The notes below the pieces were generated by a model. That model saw only the letters and a list, made by a program, of their open reading frames with translations, did not search any database and was not told where the DNA came from. This document shows, piece after piece, positions 26,401-34,114 of a stretch of 64,000 bases of DNA. A program made the translations under genes and the position numbers. The stretch is from Sipunculus nudus (Eukaryota > Annelida > Sipuncula > Golfingiida > Sipunculidae), in the NCBI GenBank assembly GCA_026874595.1, contig CM049306.1:81866142-81930141 (forward strand). Direction: 5' to 3'. Each line of letters opens with the position of its first letter. Positions within the stretch are counted from its first letter, which is position 1.

Positions 26401-28539
26401 AGGTTTGGCTTAAAATGCATCCTGAGGCTTTTCAAAGAAGTTGGTTCTGTGACCTTGACCTTTGACCTTGTGACCTCAAAATAATTATGGTTCTTCCCCT
26501 GTTGGTAGGTGAGCTGTATGTGAAAGATGGAAGGTTTTGGATGAAAATTTTGGCTAAAAGAAGTATTTCTGGGGGGTGCAAACACACCCCATAACTTCGA
26601 GAATATAGGTCGCAGTGACCTAATTTCAGGTTTGCAAGGAGATCTTTTTAGAACCTCTAAGACTGCATAGGATTCATGGCCCTAGCCCCTATGGTTACAA
26701 TTTGTGCCCTGCTAACGGACGGACGGCCGGACGGACGGCCTGACGGACAGACGGAAGGACGCCGGACAAAGACCCATCGCTATAGCCCAGCATGACTGAA
26801 AGTCAGCTGAGCTAAAAATCATGTTCAATGTTTGCACTTTTGCAGCTCTAATTGTTTACAAACAAAATATCAGGAAAGTGTCATGAAGTTAAAAAGAATA
26901 ACCCGTGGACGGTCATCACTAGAGCAAGGAAGTTATAAGTCAGCTAAGCTAAAGTTCAGAAAAATTGTTTCAACAAATTACAAGCAAGCAGGTCACAAAG
27001 TAGTACATTTGTCCTTGGTGGATGTGTATGGAATCCAGGATTGTTGGTTTTATAACTGTAGTGTGAGGGCAGTGTCTAATTAAACACAGGCATGTAGGAA
27101 GTGTATCATCTGTACATCCTGAATAAAACCCCTCACCACGCTCACATGAGTGTTCCTACTTCATGGGGTGTTTCCCAGCCCTGACACAAGGATAACCATG
27201 ACAGGATATACACAGGAGAAGGGAAGGGCCCTGGGAGATTCCTGTATCTTTCAGCATTGGCATAAGAAATAACCAAGGCCATAATCAACTTCAAAACAAC
27301 AAGTCAGCTTAATGAATATTTGTGTGGGACTGCAAACTTCTAACTCACTTTGACAAGACCAAGTAGGGATTCCAGCCTGAGCAACCTTACGTGTATAATA
27401 AGATCCTAGAATCCCAACAGAAAATCCCCCCACCCACTAAGTTGGAAGGACCATTTATTAAAGCACGCTTTATTTATAATAATTTTTTTACCATTTTCAA
27501 AGCCAAATGAAAAACCTGCTAAGGGACAGGGATGCAGACTGAATATTGTCACCAACTCAGCTCTTTCTCCCATCCCTTATTTTACCTAACCTTAATATGT
27601 ATAAGGCCTTCCTAAGCCTCATGATTTCAAATAAAGTCTTGGTACTATGGTTCAATGGCTTTAGCTGGGTAAATCTGAAAGGTATAACTCAAAGATGGTT
27701 GAATGTAGGTTTAAGTACCCAAGAGACAATCCTGAGTAAGATACTTCTACAATTAAACACCATTCTTTTCCCACAAATAATCTATAAAGCAGCATTGCTT
27801 TGAAAACCAACCCCTGCTCAAGGATCCCTTTTAAAAAAAATCCACAACCCAAAAAGAATCCATTGATGTATAAGTATGGATTCAGTACTTAGCAACCATG
27901 AGTCAGATTGATCAATTCTGCAATGTTTGTTTGGGGAGCATGTGAAGGAAGGAATGTAAATCAATAAAGAAGGAAAACACTGACAATAAATCTTGAAATT
28001 AAAATTACTAGCAGTACACCTATAATTACAACATGTAACCTGAGACATCCAGGTTTTAGTGTGCACACAAAATGGTAGCCCCCACAGGCTGTTTCCAGAA
28101 ATAAACCTGTCAGGGTTCAATAAGGGTGCCGGAATGCAACAATAAAGAACCCCAGGAAAGCATCCAGGGAAGAATCCATCTGCAGAGTTTGGTGGCAATG
28201 GGATGTGTATATGTAAAGTTTAGATGGGACAAACACTTTTCTCGACCAAGCCCAAATCCTCAAATTATAGTAGAATGTCTAAACAAGGTTGTAGAAAGGG
28301 TGTTTGCCTATCATTTTTTTCTCTTTTTCTTTTATTGAAACAATAACATGATGCCTGTTAATAACATGACATCCTCTTGTGTAATGTGATATTTATTACA
28401 AATTAGGTTACAGTAATAAGCTAATTTGTGCATTATAATCCTATTAAAGTGATCCTTAAAAAAAGTTTTTTACCTGGATAAGAATCTCCAGCTGTCGGTC
28501 GTCCAGAAGAATTATCTGGCTCTTGCGGCCCTCGGCCAT
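1562..28539 (-). CDS. FRMD4A: FRMD4A/B-like FERM scaffold gene, 5' coding part (five exons, continues off left edge)
   Basis: Five minus-strand exons (28474-28539, 18038-18132, 9106-9198, 2563-2647, 1562-1641) splice in frame into about 139 codons. The protein starts MAEGRKSQIILLDD and runs through motifs such as LLDLVASHFNLKEKEYFG, WLHLDRKVLEHEFPK and FFIESIAYLRDNATVELF to FELAAYVLQATFGDYT. From memory this follows vertebrate FRMD4A and FRMD4B without a gap: FERM F1 (ubiquitin-like) lobe, then the start of the F2 (acyl-CoA-binding-like) lobe. Vertebrate FRMD4 proteins are scaffolds at epithelial junctions that bind cytohesin/Arf6 and Par3; that role is family knowledge, not visible here. The rest of F2, F3 and the C-terminal region lie beyond position 1. 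FRMD4A versus FRMD4B cannot be decided, and an invertebrate may have one co-orthologue. Every donor is GT and every acceptor AG. Confidence 0.9.
1803..1950. repeat. Two-copy direct repeat, period about 79 bp
   Basis: A block containing ATTGATTGAGAA and GGTAGTCCACTGGTAGTC occurs twice, at about 1840 and 1919, with similar flanks. It is a small local tandem duplication in an intron of the FRMD4 gene. Confidence 0.6.
2563..2647 (-). CDS. FRMD4A: FRMD4 exon: F1/F2 junction
   Basis: This 85-bp exon lies between acceptor CATTCCAG and donor GTAAGA. One base completes Arg, then 28 codons read FFIESIAYLRDNATVELF and YLQAKQAIAK. The vertebrate FRMD4 counterpart is FYIESISYLKDNATIELFF followed by an Ala-Lys helix, so this is the start of the FERM F2 helical lobe. 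It leaves in phase 0. It is only 921 bp from the next exon, the shortest intron seen. Confidence 0.93.
2754..5316 (+). mobile_element. Pearl-like (Helentron-associated) repeat C
   Basis: The right end has the same signature as elements A and B: a GGAC/ACGG run (5237-5266), then CTATAGCTCAG, then a hairpin (5283-5311) with arms AGCTCAGATGACT and AGTCAGCTGAGCT, then TAAAAA. A possible left end at 2754 (CAAGGGACCTATGGGTCACG) resembles the left ends of A and B but is more diverged, so the left limit is uncertain. The middle is very AT-rich and includes a 682-bp tandem duplication. No protein is encoded. From memory, bivalve pearl elements have a repeated core, an ACGG-type microsatellite and short terminal motifs, which fits. 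Confidence 0.6.
4006..5165 (+). repeat. 682-bp tandem duplication inside element C
   Basis: Several landmarks recur at exactly 682 bp: ATGTTTGGGCCCATAACTT at 4251 and 4933, and AGTGGTTTTGATATTAGGCA at 4361 and 5043. Longer surrounding blocks, such as ACTAATTTTGGGTAT-type sequence and the GGCATGGTAGG / GGCTTGGTAGG block, recur in the same order. Divergence between copies suggests an old duplication. Confidence 0.75.
5384..5430. repeat. (TA)n(TG)n microsatellite
   Basis: A short run of TA dinucleotides passes directly into about 18 TG dinucleotides. It lies just right of pearl-like element C. Confidence 0.95.
5494..5654. mobile_element. 161-bp pogo/Tigger-like MITE with TA target duplication
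   Basis: The left end reads TA|GAGTAGAACCTGTCTGAAAG and the right end, reverse-complemented, reads TA|CAGTGAAACCTGTGTTATG. Both are followed by (A)GACCACCTA, giving imperfect inverted repeats of about 30 bp flanked by TA (5492-5493, 5655-5656). Repeated AAGACCAC motifs lie inside. CAGTNNAACCT termini and TA duplications are typical of pogo/Tigger-class non-autonomous elements. Confidence 0.8.
5660..9105 (-). other. FRMD4 intron, mostly unremarkable
   Basis: AT-rich intron. It holds an imperfect repeat of CTGTATGACCACCTGTATA-type units at about 6130-6240, an inverted repeat with arms ATAATCGATGA at 6617-6627 and 6649-6659, and a 31-bp palindrome at 8841-8871. I see no exon or long reading frame. 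Confidence 0.5.
8841..8871. repeat. Perfect 31-bp palindrome
   Basis: Arms AATATTAGACTAAT and ATTAGTCTAATATT are exact reverse complements separated by ATA. It lies in AT-rich intron sequence and could form a cruciform; no function is evident. Confidence 0.9.
9106..9198 (-). CDS. FRMD4A: FRMD4 exon: end of F1 lobe
   Basis: This 93-bp exon lies between acceptor TTTCGTTACAG and donor GTAAGTG. It encodes the second half of the F1 lobe: GHFNWLHLDRKVLEHEF, then PKRTGSLILYFSV, and a split Arg codon. The family pattern is W-L-x-L-D-R-x-V-L-E/D-H-x-F/L-P-K-K-x-G-P-x-x-L-x-F-x-V-R-F. One base enters from the previous exon and two leave to the next. Basic residues RK and PKR sit where vertebrate FRMD4 has RR and PKK. 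Confidence 0.93.
9479..9919. mobile_element. hAT-like MITE, about 440 bp
   Basis: The left end starts CAGGGCTCGACATTAATGG and the right end, reverse-complemented, starts CAGGGCTTGACAATATTTA. Both then carry ACTTGCC and GGCAAGTA-type blocks (about 9505-9525 and 9872-9892), giving inverted repeats of about 45 bp with gaps. CAGGGCTCGA termini are typical of hAT elements. The expected 8-bp target duplication is not intact (TGAGTCAG versus ACCAGTCT), so it is probably old. It sits about 280 bp upstream of the FRMD4 exon at 9106 on the minus strand. Confidence 0.7.
9930..12600 (-). other. FRMD4 intron, no feature recognised
   Basis: No conserved exon, RNA gene or clean transposon end was seen. A short tandem run of TTAAGTA occurs near 11944-11970 and a C9 run near 11446. 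Confidence 0.45.
12620..12828. repeat. Degenerate left flank of the 40-bp minisatellite
   Basis: Fragments resembling the array unit (GACAGATGAACTGGTACTAT, GGATGCCTTGGCAAGTATAA, TGGTGCCATGAT) recur at irregular spacing before the regular array. They look like decayed older copies, as expected at a minisatellite edge. Confidence 0.6.
12829..14320. repeat. 40-bp minisatellite, about 37 copies, with a 400-bp higher-order repeat
   Basis: The unit is GGCACCATGACAGATTGCAG followed by GATGCCTTGAAACATGGACT (40 bp), with small variants: CAGATTGAAAGATG, AGCATGGATT, GACATGGACTGACACC and TATGGACTGA. A block of variant units at about 13600-13860 recurs at 14000-14260, exactly 400 bp (10 units) later, including the rare variants GAAGAATGG, CATAGACTGG and GATTGCTGGATGTCTTGAGA. 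On the minus strand the consensus has no stop codon in any frame, which accounts for the overlapping open frames of 330-526 codons. I do not regard these as genes. Confidence 0.95.
14345..15980 (-). other. FRMD4 intron, no feature recognised
   Basis: Ordinary intron sequence with only short chance reading frames and no clear repeat ends. Confidence 0.45.
15983..16275 (-). mobile_element. tRNA-derived SINE, copy 1 (full-length, about 290 bp)
   Basis: Read on the minus strand, the 5' end is tRNA-like. It has an A-box-like TGGCAGAGCACAGG (about 16258-16271) and, after GATTTAAAGCCAGAAGGTC, a B-box-like GAGTTCAAATC (about 16227-16237). The body contains AATGAGTGCATCTTTAGGGG and ATGACCCAGCAATGCGAATG. 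A second copy with the same order and length lies at 33825-34114. The spacing of the boxes fits an RNA polymerase III promoter. Confidence 0.75.
17225..17545 (+). mobile_element. Relic of the pearl-like B core repeat
   Basis: Two CTTGACCTTTGACCT cores (17236-17250 and 17379-17393, spacing 143 bp) and the phrases GTAGTGGGCCAT and GATATCATCTGGAAAC match phrases of element B. The ACGG run is reduced to GACAGACAGACC and the terminal hairpin is absent, so this is a truncated or decayed copy. Confidence 0.65.
18038..18132 (-). CDS. FRMD4A: FRMD4 exon: F1 lobe
   Basis: This 95-bp exon has acceptor TTTTATCCACAG and donor GTGAGT. It encodes 31 codons plus two bases: PKLYTEELLDLVASHF, then NLKEKEYFGLAFQDE. 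The stretch LLDLVASHFNLKEKEYFG is essentially identical to vertebrate FRMD4A/B, which makes this the strongest single identification in the window. It enters in phase 0 after the shared start exon and leaves in phase 2; the leftover AC plus T of the next exon completes Thr of DETGH. Confidence 0.95.
18335..18356 (-). promoter_or_regulatory. CTCF-like motif (minus strand)
   Basis: The minus strand reads ACACCAGATGGCGCCAGAG, a close fit to the bilaterian CTCF core CCASYAGRKGGCRS. It lies about 200 bp upstream of the FRMD4 exon at 18038-18132 and about 60 bp from an oppositely oriented motif at 18402. The call is by motif only. Confidence 0.5.
18402..18420 (+). promoter_or_regulatory. CTCF-like motif (plus strand)
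   Basis: AGCACCAGATGGCAGCACA matches the CTCF core CCAGATGGCAGCAC. With the motif at 18335-18356 it forms a divergent pair in one intron. The call is by motif only. Confidence 0.5.
18421..19570 (-). other. FRMD4 intron, no feature recognised
   Basis: No exon or repeat end seen. The phrase AAAAATGTGGGTTCA near 19188 recurs in variant form near 19478 and 22068, suggesting a low-copy dispersed repeat around element A. Confidence 0.4.
19571..21962 (+). mobile_element. Pearl-like (Helentron-associated) repeat A with 340-bp tandem core
   Basis: The left end is CAAGTGACCCATGGGTCATG followed by ACGCTCAGC, the same as element B. The core is a tandem array of units averaging about 340 bp, marked by GGGTAACAGAGACC (about 19973, 20137, 20476, 20749, 21097, 21430, 21769) and by AGGTGGCACCACCAG-type blocks. 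The right end has a GACAGACAGTCGGACGGCCGG run (21879-21914), the hairpin AGCTCAGATGACT-TAC-AGTCAGCTGAGCT (21929-21956) and TAAAAA. No transposase is encoded. Reading frames of up to 165 codons follow the tandem units and are not credible genes. Confidence 0.75.
21048..21063. repeat. G16 homopolymer in element A
   Basis: An uninterrupted run of about 16 G replaces the shorter G run present in sister units (for example near 21732). It is a likely slippage hotspot. Confidence 0.9.
22163..22500. repeat. 20/21-bp minisatellite between elements A and B
   Basis: Units of the form GATATATC-AACATAATCTGGA repeat about 16 times. The left and right parts are 21-bp units (for example GATATATCATCATAATCTGGA) and the middle (about 22320-22400) is 20-bp units lacking one base. 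On the minus strand the 21-bp units read as heptapeptide DISPDYV/D, broken by the 20-bp block, so coding is unlikely. Confidence 0.9.
22730..26818 (+). mobile_element. Pearl-like (Helentron-associated) repeat B with about 145-bp CTTGACCTTTGACC core
   Basis: The left end is CAAGTGACCCATGGGTCATG then ACGCTCAGCTG. The core holds two tandem blocks (about 23060-24130 and 26030-26480) of 140-150-bp units, each with GTGACCTTGACCTTTGACC, AATCAATAGGGGTCTT-type sequence and AGATGAAAGGTTTGGCTTAAA-type sequence. The right end has a long ACGG/GGAC run (26714-26768), a decayed hairpin (26784-26813) and TAAAAA. No protein is encoded. It lies in the same orientation as A and C. The middle (24540-26000) is diverged and may include other insertions. 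Confidence 0.75.
26819..28473 (-). other. FRMD4 intron flanking element B
   Basis: A partial copy of the pearl-like terminus (AAGTCAGCTAAGCTAAAG, 26937-26954) lies just right of element B. The rest has no recognised exon. A minus-strand frame at 27818-28198 (126 codons) and a plus-strand frame at 27546-27803 show no family I know. Confidence 0.4.
28474..28539 (-). CDS. FRMD4A: FRMD4 shared exon with the conserved start (22 codons)
   Basis: This exon is 66 bp and starts with ATG directly after a TTTTTTTCAG acceptor. It ends at CTTATCCAG followed by GTAAAA. The translation MAEGRKSQIILLDDRQLEI plus LIQ matches the M-T-E-G-R-R/H-C-Q-V-H-L-L-D-D-R start block of vertebrate FRMD4A/B, the first strand-turn-strand of the FERM F1 lobe. 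Because the acceptor touches the ATG, an exon must lie upstream. It may be a 5'UTR exon, so that this ATG initiates, or a coding exon ending in phase 0. In vertebrates this methionine is likewise preceded by isoform-specific sequence. Confidence 0.9.
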
Positions 28540-31037
28540 CTGAAAAAAACAAATAACACACATAAGTGTGAATGAAACATGGTCACCTTATATAAGGACA
28601 GCTTGTTAAGCAAGAATGTGCTGGAGAAACAGCTGCTAACCACGAAATGTCAATGACTGCCATGTGGTTTTTCAAACCTTCATTCCAGAGAGCTTTTCTC
28701 ACAGCATAGCAACAAATGTAACCTGTGAAGAAATATCATTAATATGTTTTATGACTTACCATAACTTATGGATATACAAACATGCAATATGAATGTGAAT
28801 GGTTAGTGTAATGTGCCCCTTTGTCCATTCACATGAAATGCAAAGGATTTTTTTTATTACACCAAACTGATGGCTGCTGTCTGAGCATAAATATAATTAA
28901 TTTTTCATTCTCTTTTTTCCCTGAATTGAATTAATCCTACTCAGTGACATTTTCTCTTAAAGTATTCCATTATATCCAATTTTAAACAGTATAAATCATA
29001 AAGACATGGGCAGTTTTCTGGTCTAGTAATAACAATGGTTATTTGAAGAGATTTTTTAACATTGTAAACTGCATGTGTTCTGCCATTTTTTTTTAAAATA
29101 ATAGCCCTATTGTTATATATAATCCATAAGAGGCCATGATTCCGGATGTATAAAAAACCAAAACCTCCACACATACAATCTAATATCCTCTTTTGTATCC
29201 TTAGACCCATATTAAAGCAGATTTTAACTGGAATCTTTCTCAAGTGATAATTAAGAGACAAAGGGACACGGTGAAACTGGTCACAAAGCAAACTGGTCCA
29301 TCTCCATACAATGCTGTATTGTACAGCTGATAATGTTAGGAAAGAATTTTTAAATAAGCCCTGGTTATTATACAATTATACAATTTGCCATGCTCAAGCA
29401 AAAGTACATCGCTGGATGTATAATTTACAGATGTTACATTCATATACTGTACAAATCTATGTAGTGAAATCAAATGCTATCAGTAAAACAAGGACACAAA
29501 TATAAATTAGAAGTTTTAGCTTCCAAGTGAAAGTTTATACCCCCCCCAGGAAGTGAAGTCTTATAAAGAACCTTTTTGAGCCACATACAACATTTTTTCC
29601 CACCACCAAGATATATGTTTCTCTCTATTTCCTCTCACTCTTAGTGCTGATGTATGTATGGAGCATTTCTTTGAAAACAAAAATATATGCAACCCTGTAT
29701 ATTTATTATTTCAGATGTGTACATCTGATAAGAAAGTGCTTCGTTGTGGTTGTGCCCATACTTTTATTGTTAGCGCAACTTTTTAGTGCGGTGCATTTCC
29801 CTTACTGCAGCCTAACTAGCCATCACCAATAAGGTCTGAATACACTATTTCATTGATGAACAAAACTGAACTGGACAAAACCACCTGTGACAAAACCCAC
29901 ACTTTGACTTGTCTCAAAGGAACCAGCAGAAAGCTTTGAAGTGCCCAAGGTTTAACACAAGCAGTTTTTGCTTGGTCATAATTTAAGGATACTTTGCAAC
30001 TTCTGGACTATCTATGACTTTCACATAAGCAGGGTAATTCAACATATATATACACATTCTGCACCGGTTTAACTATAATTTCCTCAAACAACCCCAAACA
30101 AAATGCTTATCATTTAACATTATTTTAGGTGTCATCATTTGATTCAATTTTTTAAACCTAAACACTAAAATATTTATTTTTTTTTTATTTGAAACAAACA
30201 TTACTGGCACAGCATCATATTGATTCCATTTCAGATTTTATCATCATATTCTTCTAGTCCCAAATCTAGTTCTATCTATATTACTCACAACTGTAAATCA
30301 GGAAACTCTAATTCAGAGGGAGTTTGTATGAGTTTTTAATGTAAGAAAGGCATCATTAAAGAGCAAATGGGTCTGTAATGCTACTTAAAAGTGCAATAAT
30401 GTCTAATAAGTCTCCTGTAAACAAACAGGGGTCTGATTAATGTTGGGTGTTTCACTGGTTTATTCCCAATAACTGAGCCTGCAATAAGACACTTCCCAAA
30501 TAAATGAGTAGCAATTGGCTGAGTTCATTTTGATGGGTTTCTGATTAGACTGGTGTTAACTGGGTATTAAAACTAGCTGCAGCTGTATTAAATGACCATA
30601 GTGAAGCCTCTCAAACGAATTATGCCAAATTTTCATTCCCAGTAATCAACTGATTTTCTTGATGCCATAGACAATGCAATCAACATTAGATGTGGAAAAT
30701 TTATCAGATTAATAAATGGTTTTAAAATGTACCAAAACTTTTAAATAGTCTTTTAAGCAATGTCCTGTAACTATGTCCTGCAAATACTACAAACATTTTT
30801 AAACATTTTTGCTCAAAATAAATGGCATAAAACTCATCTATTACATGTATGTCTGAGTGTATATATATCTGAGTGCGTGTTAAATATCACCCATAAGGCA
30901 AGCCAAGCATTTCAAAATAAAGATGTCCTTTTTTCACTGTCAATTTATTTAAATAAACTTGTGCATTTACACTGGAACTGATAAGTTCAGGAACATCTGA
31001 AAAGTTAAACTATGTAAGTTTGATCCTGTCCCTGAAG
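28540..31037 (-). other. Upstream FRMD4 intron, no feature recognised
   Basis: AT-rich sequence just upstream of the shared start exon. A 144-codon minus-strand frame at 28941-29375 resembles nothing I recognise and has no splice context. Confidence 0.4.
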
Positions 31038-31170
31038 GTTCCATAAAGGTAAGAAGAGTTCTCAACTCAGAGACTTACACAAAAAGTTGTTCATAGCAGA
31101 TGATGACATTTTATATACGGTCCAAAGATGTCAGCCCCTGAGTTGAGAATTTTACTAACCTTTATGGAAT
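31038..31170. mobile_element. 133-bp palindromic MITE-like element
   Basis: The left arm TTCCATAAAGGTAAGAAGAG then TTCTCAACTCAG pairs with the right arm CTGAGTTGAGAATTTTACTA then ACCTTTATGGAA, over about 32 bp with few mismatches and a loop of about 67 bp. Such foldback structure is typical of a small non-autonomous DNA element. The flanking target duplication is unclear. Confidence 0.65.
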
Positions 31171-32082
31171 AATTGTCAGACAGTACATTCAGCAGTCTTC
31201 TGTATTAATAGTCATGCAATAAAATACTGCCAAACATATTATCATATTAAAACTGCAGTTATTATCCAAATTTTTAACAACAGTTACAATACCTAATCTC
31301 ATTCTTTGAACTGACGTACTGAATGATAAACACCTTCTTTTCCATGTTTAATTCTGTACAGTTTATATCTATGATGAGAATACTTATCCTGTTAGATAAT
31401 AACCTGAATACACTGTGTGGTCCCCAAATGCCAACTCAATGATATCCGTCAGTTATAAAGCTCTTATACAAAGAAGCTCAAATATATATACGCATATAGC
31501 AGGAAGTATTAAGTGTACTTAAATAATTGTATATGATGTTATGATTTGTTGCATAAAAGCCTTATTGTTTATTGAAACTTACACAGAGTACAGTGGGAAG
31601 TAAAATATTAATACAGTAACCATTGTGGCATTTAGAGGAATATGAAAACACCACAGCAAATGTCTGAATACACCTGTGGTTGGATTCATATTCCAGAGGT
31701 TAACATTTCCCAATTTTCACTGACATATATTTTCACTTTTTTATGAGGGTTCAACTATCAAGATCGCACCATACTGTATGCAAATAATTTGAAAGATTTG
31801 ATTATTCATAATCCTAATCTTAGATTAACTGTAACAAATAATATTAATTTTTGTCAATAAAAACACTCTTTCGATTTTTTACTTGCATTCTACAGCGGCT
31901 ACAGTATAGCCTCGACCACTAGACTACATCCTTGCCATAATAAAATCAACAACTTTAACTCAAGAAAAAGACTGCTTTAACTGACACTGATGAATGGTGA
32001 TTCTTGTATCCAGGAATTGTATTTTATAAAGGTGGAAATATCATCTAATATTTCAGATAGTACCCTTGTTATCAGTACTTAC

Positions 32083-32158
32083 CAGGCGTGAGAGAAGATG
32101 AACCAGGGCTCGTTTCATGTTAAAATTCAAGGCTGGACCAGCATGCCCAAATATCCTG
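32083..32158 (-). CDS. Candidate alternative first coding exon of FRMD4 (MKRALVHLLSRL)
   Basis: The block ends at GCCTG|GTAAGTACTG, a strong donor. ATG at 32118 opens 12 codons, MKRALVHLLSRL, ending in phase 0, as needed to join the shared exon at 28474-28539, 3.5 kb downstream. The same frame is open back to an AG at 32159-32160 (TTTTTATAG), so this could instead be an internal exon with additional residues. Vertebrate FRMD4A/B also have short variable leaders before M-T-E-G-R. There is no transcript support here. Confidence 0.4.
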
Positions 32159-32159
32159 C

Positions 32160-33824
32160 TATAAAAACTGTCTGGGTAATAACTTCAGAACAAGTCCTGC
32201 ATGGAATACAGTCCACCTACTGATTCTGTTGCATTAATAAATAGTCTCAGCTATTTCCTGCTGTGTGCAGTCTCCTTGACTTGAAACAAAGATAGAGACA
32301 CATGTTCACTTGATGTTTTCCAAAGTGCCAAATCAGCAAATACACCTGTTTCTAACCTCCATTCATTCAGCTAGTTGAGTTAAAATGTAAAATTTTATCT
32401 GATGTCCTGATGAATGTGACAGAACTTTTTTAACCTTGGCACTGTTGGTGTTTACACAACCCTCACCAGGTGTCACCTGTTGTCTATGCTTGTGACAATA
32501 AATTGGTTCCTATCAGAGGAAACAATGTTTACTAGAGGATCAATACACTCCTCTTTTTGCGTAATCCAAGCAGCATCGGTGAATCCCATCAGGACCCTTT
32601 CCATGAAATTGTAAGGCCTGACTTTCTTAATAAAACTGTCCAAATATTTGGTTTAATGCCCCATGATGTCAGTATTTCACAGCCTGCATCTATGCCCTCA
32701 TATCAACAGGTGTCACTGCTTGTCACTGCAAGATGAAAATCCTGCAGTATCCAATAGCAGTGCTGAATAATGCATAAATACAGTCACAGATTTAAACCAG
32801 CTTTGTCAGCAGTGTGCTCTATTGGTCGTACATTGTATATGCGGAGGGTTTTATTGTGGGCTGGTCTGAATTTGCTTTACAGTCATGTGATGTGGAAGTG
32901 GGTGAAATTGAACCACCAGCGAGTCTCACCCTAAAAAATAAAGGTGTCTCTAAAAACTCTGCGAGGATGAGACCCCACCACACATGGATGCATGGGAAAG
33001 CAATAACAGATAAAATAAAGGAATCTGATATGAGCGGCACCGCCTGACAAATCTCATAGTTTATGCCATGCGATGTGTTTGTTGTATATCCTAGTAGGGT
33101 TCATCCCTCCCACCAGAGCTGTTTGTACTTCACAGATGTGGAAACCAACGAGTGAGACAAATACCGTCAAAACAACATCCTCCTCCCGCTACCTCAGCCA
33201 TCACTTAACCTCTGACCTTTTTTATCTTTCGCTCTGATCCTAAACTGTCTATTTCATGGCAGATTTATCCAGAAAAGTGTTCCCCGGAAAAATGACCCCT
33301 CAAGCTATAAAACTGCTGTTGGGTCAGAGGTTTCAGGCTATTTTTATTATTATAATAGGATAGAATCCACAGCTTGCAATGTCTGCTACATAAAGACAAT
33401 GATAGCTATAAGGTGATGATTATATAAAACTGGCCATGGCCATGATCTGTATTGTGTTTTTATTAATTTTGTTTTCCAATTAAGATTCTTGATACATTAA
33501 GCAATTTTTTTATTGTATCCATGAATAATATAATTCACGTAAGATCAAATCCCACAGCTGTTTTAAAGCAAACCTTGAAGACTCCAACAAGGTTTTCAGC
33601 AATCATGGTTTAATTTTATATTGGCAGATCTTGAAAGCTTAAACAAGAGAGCCACTGTGATTCTTGTGGCATTTATACTGAATATCATCAGTCTGATATA
33701 TAACCCTCTGTTTTTCTACACTGTTTGCTTGAGATATCTGCCTACATTTATTCATGAGCACTAGCTTAACAAAGCATGTACATCTGCTGAATTCTATTCT
33801 GTTTTCAGATTACATGACAGGGCA
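32160..33824 (-). other. Upstream region, no feature recognised
   Basis: No exon or repeat ends recognised apart from the candidate exon at its left edge. The short overlapping frames on both strands at 32814-33047 have no splice or family support. Confidence 0.4.
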
Positions 33825-34114
33825 GTAGCGTAGGTTTCTTCTCATTTTCTATTCTGGTGTCAATCAGGCCCTGTGACCACTGCACCTGCAGGTCCTGGGT
33901 GTGTAATCATTACTTTGCTTGGTCATACCCATGAGAAACTCATGAAAGGTGCACTCGTTTGTGAGTGAAACATGGCCATGGGGTAATGCCTTCCCATGAA
34001 GCCTGCAAGTGCTCACCTTGGGTGGGGAGTGACCATGAAAAATCTCATTGCTCTGACTGAGTTTCAACCTCATGATCTCCTGGCTTTGAGTCCTGTGCTC
34101 TCCCTCTAGACCAA
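33825..34114 (-). mobile_element. tRNA-derived SINE, copy 2
   Basis: This is the same layout and length as the copy at 15983-16275. On the minus strand an A-box-like AGGGAGAGCACAGGACTC comes first, then CCAGGAGATCATGAGGTTGA (B-box region), then a body with AACGAGTGCACCTTTCATGA and ATGACCAAGCAAAGTAATGA. The copies are clearly diverged. Both are inserted in the orientation of the FRMD4 gene. Confidence 0.75.

Noticed and set aside
28941-29375. 144-codon minus-strand frame
   Set aside because: I recognise no family or splice context; this could be a decayed retroelement but I cannot support it.
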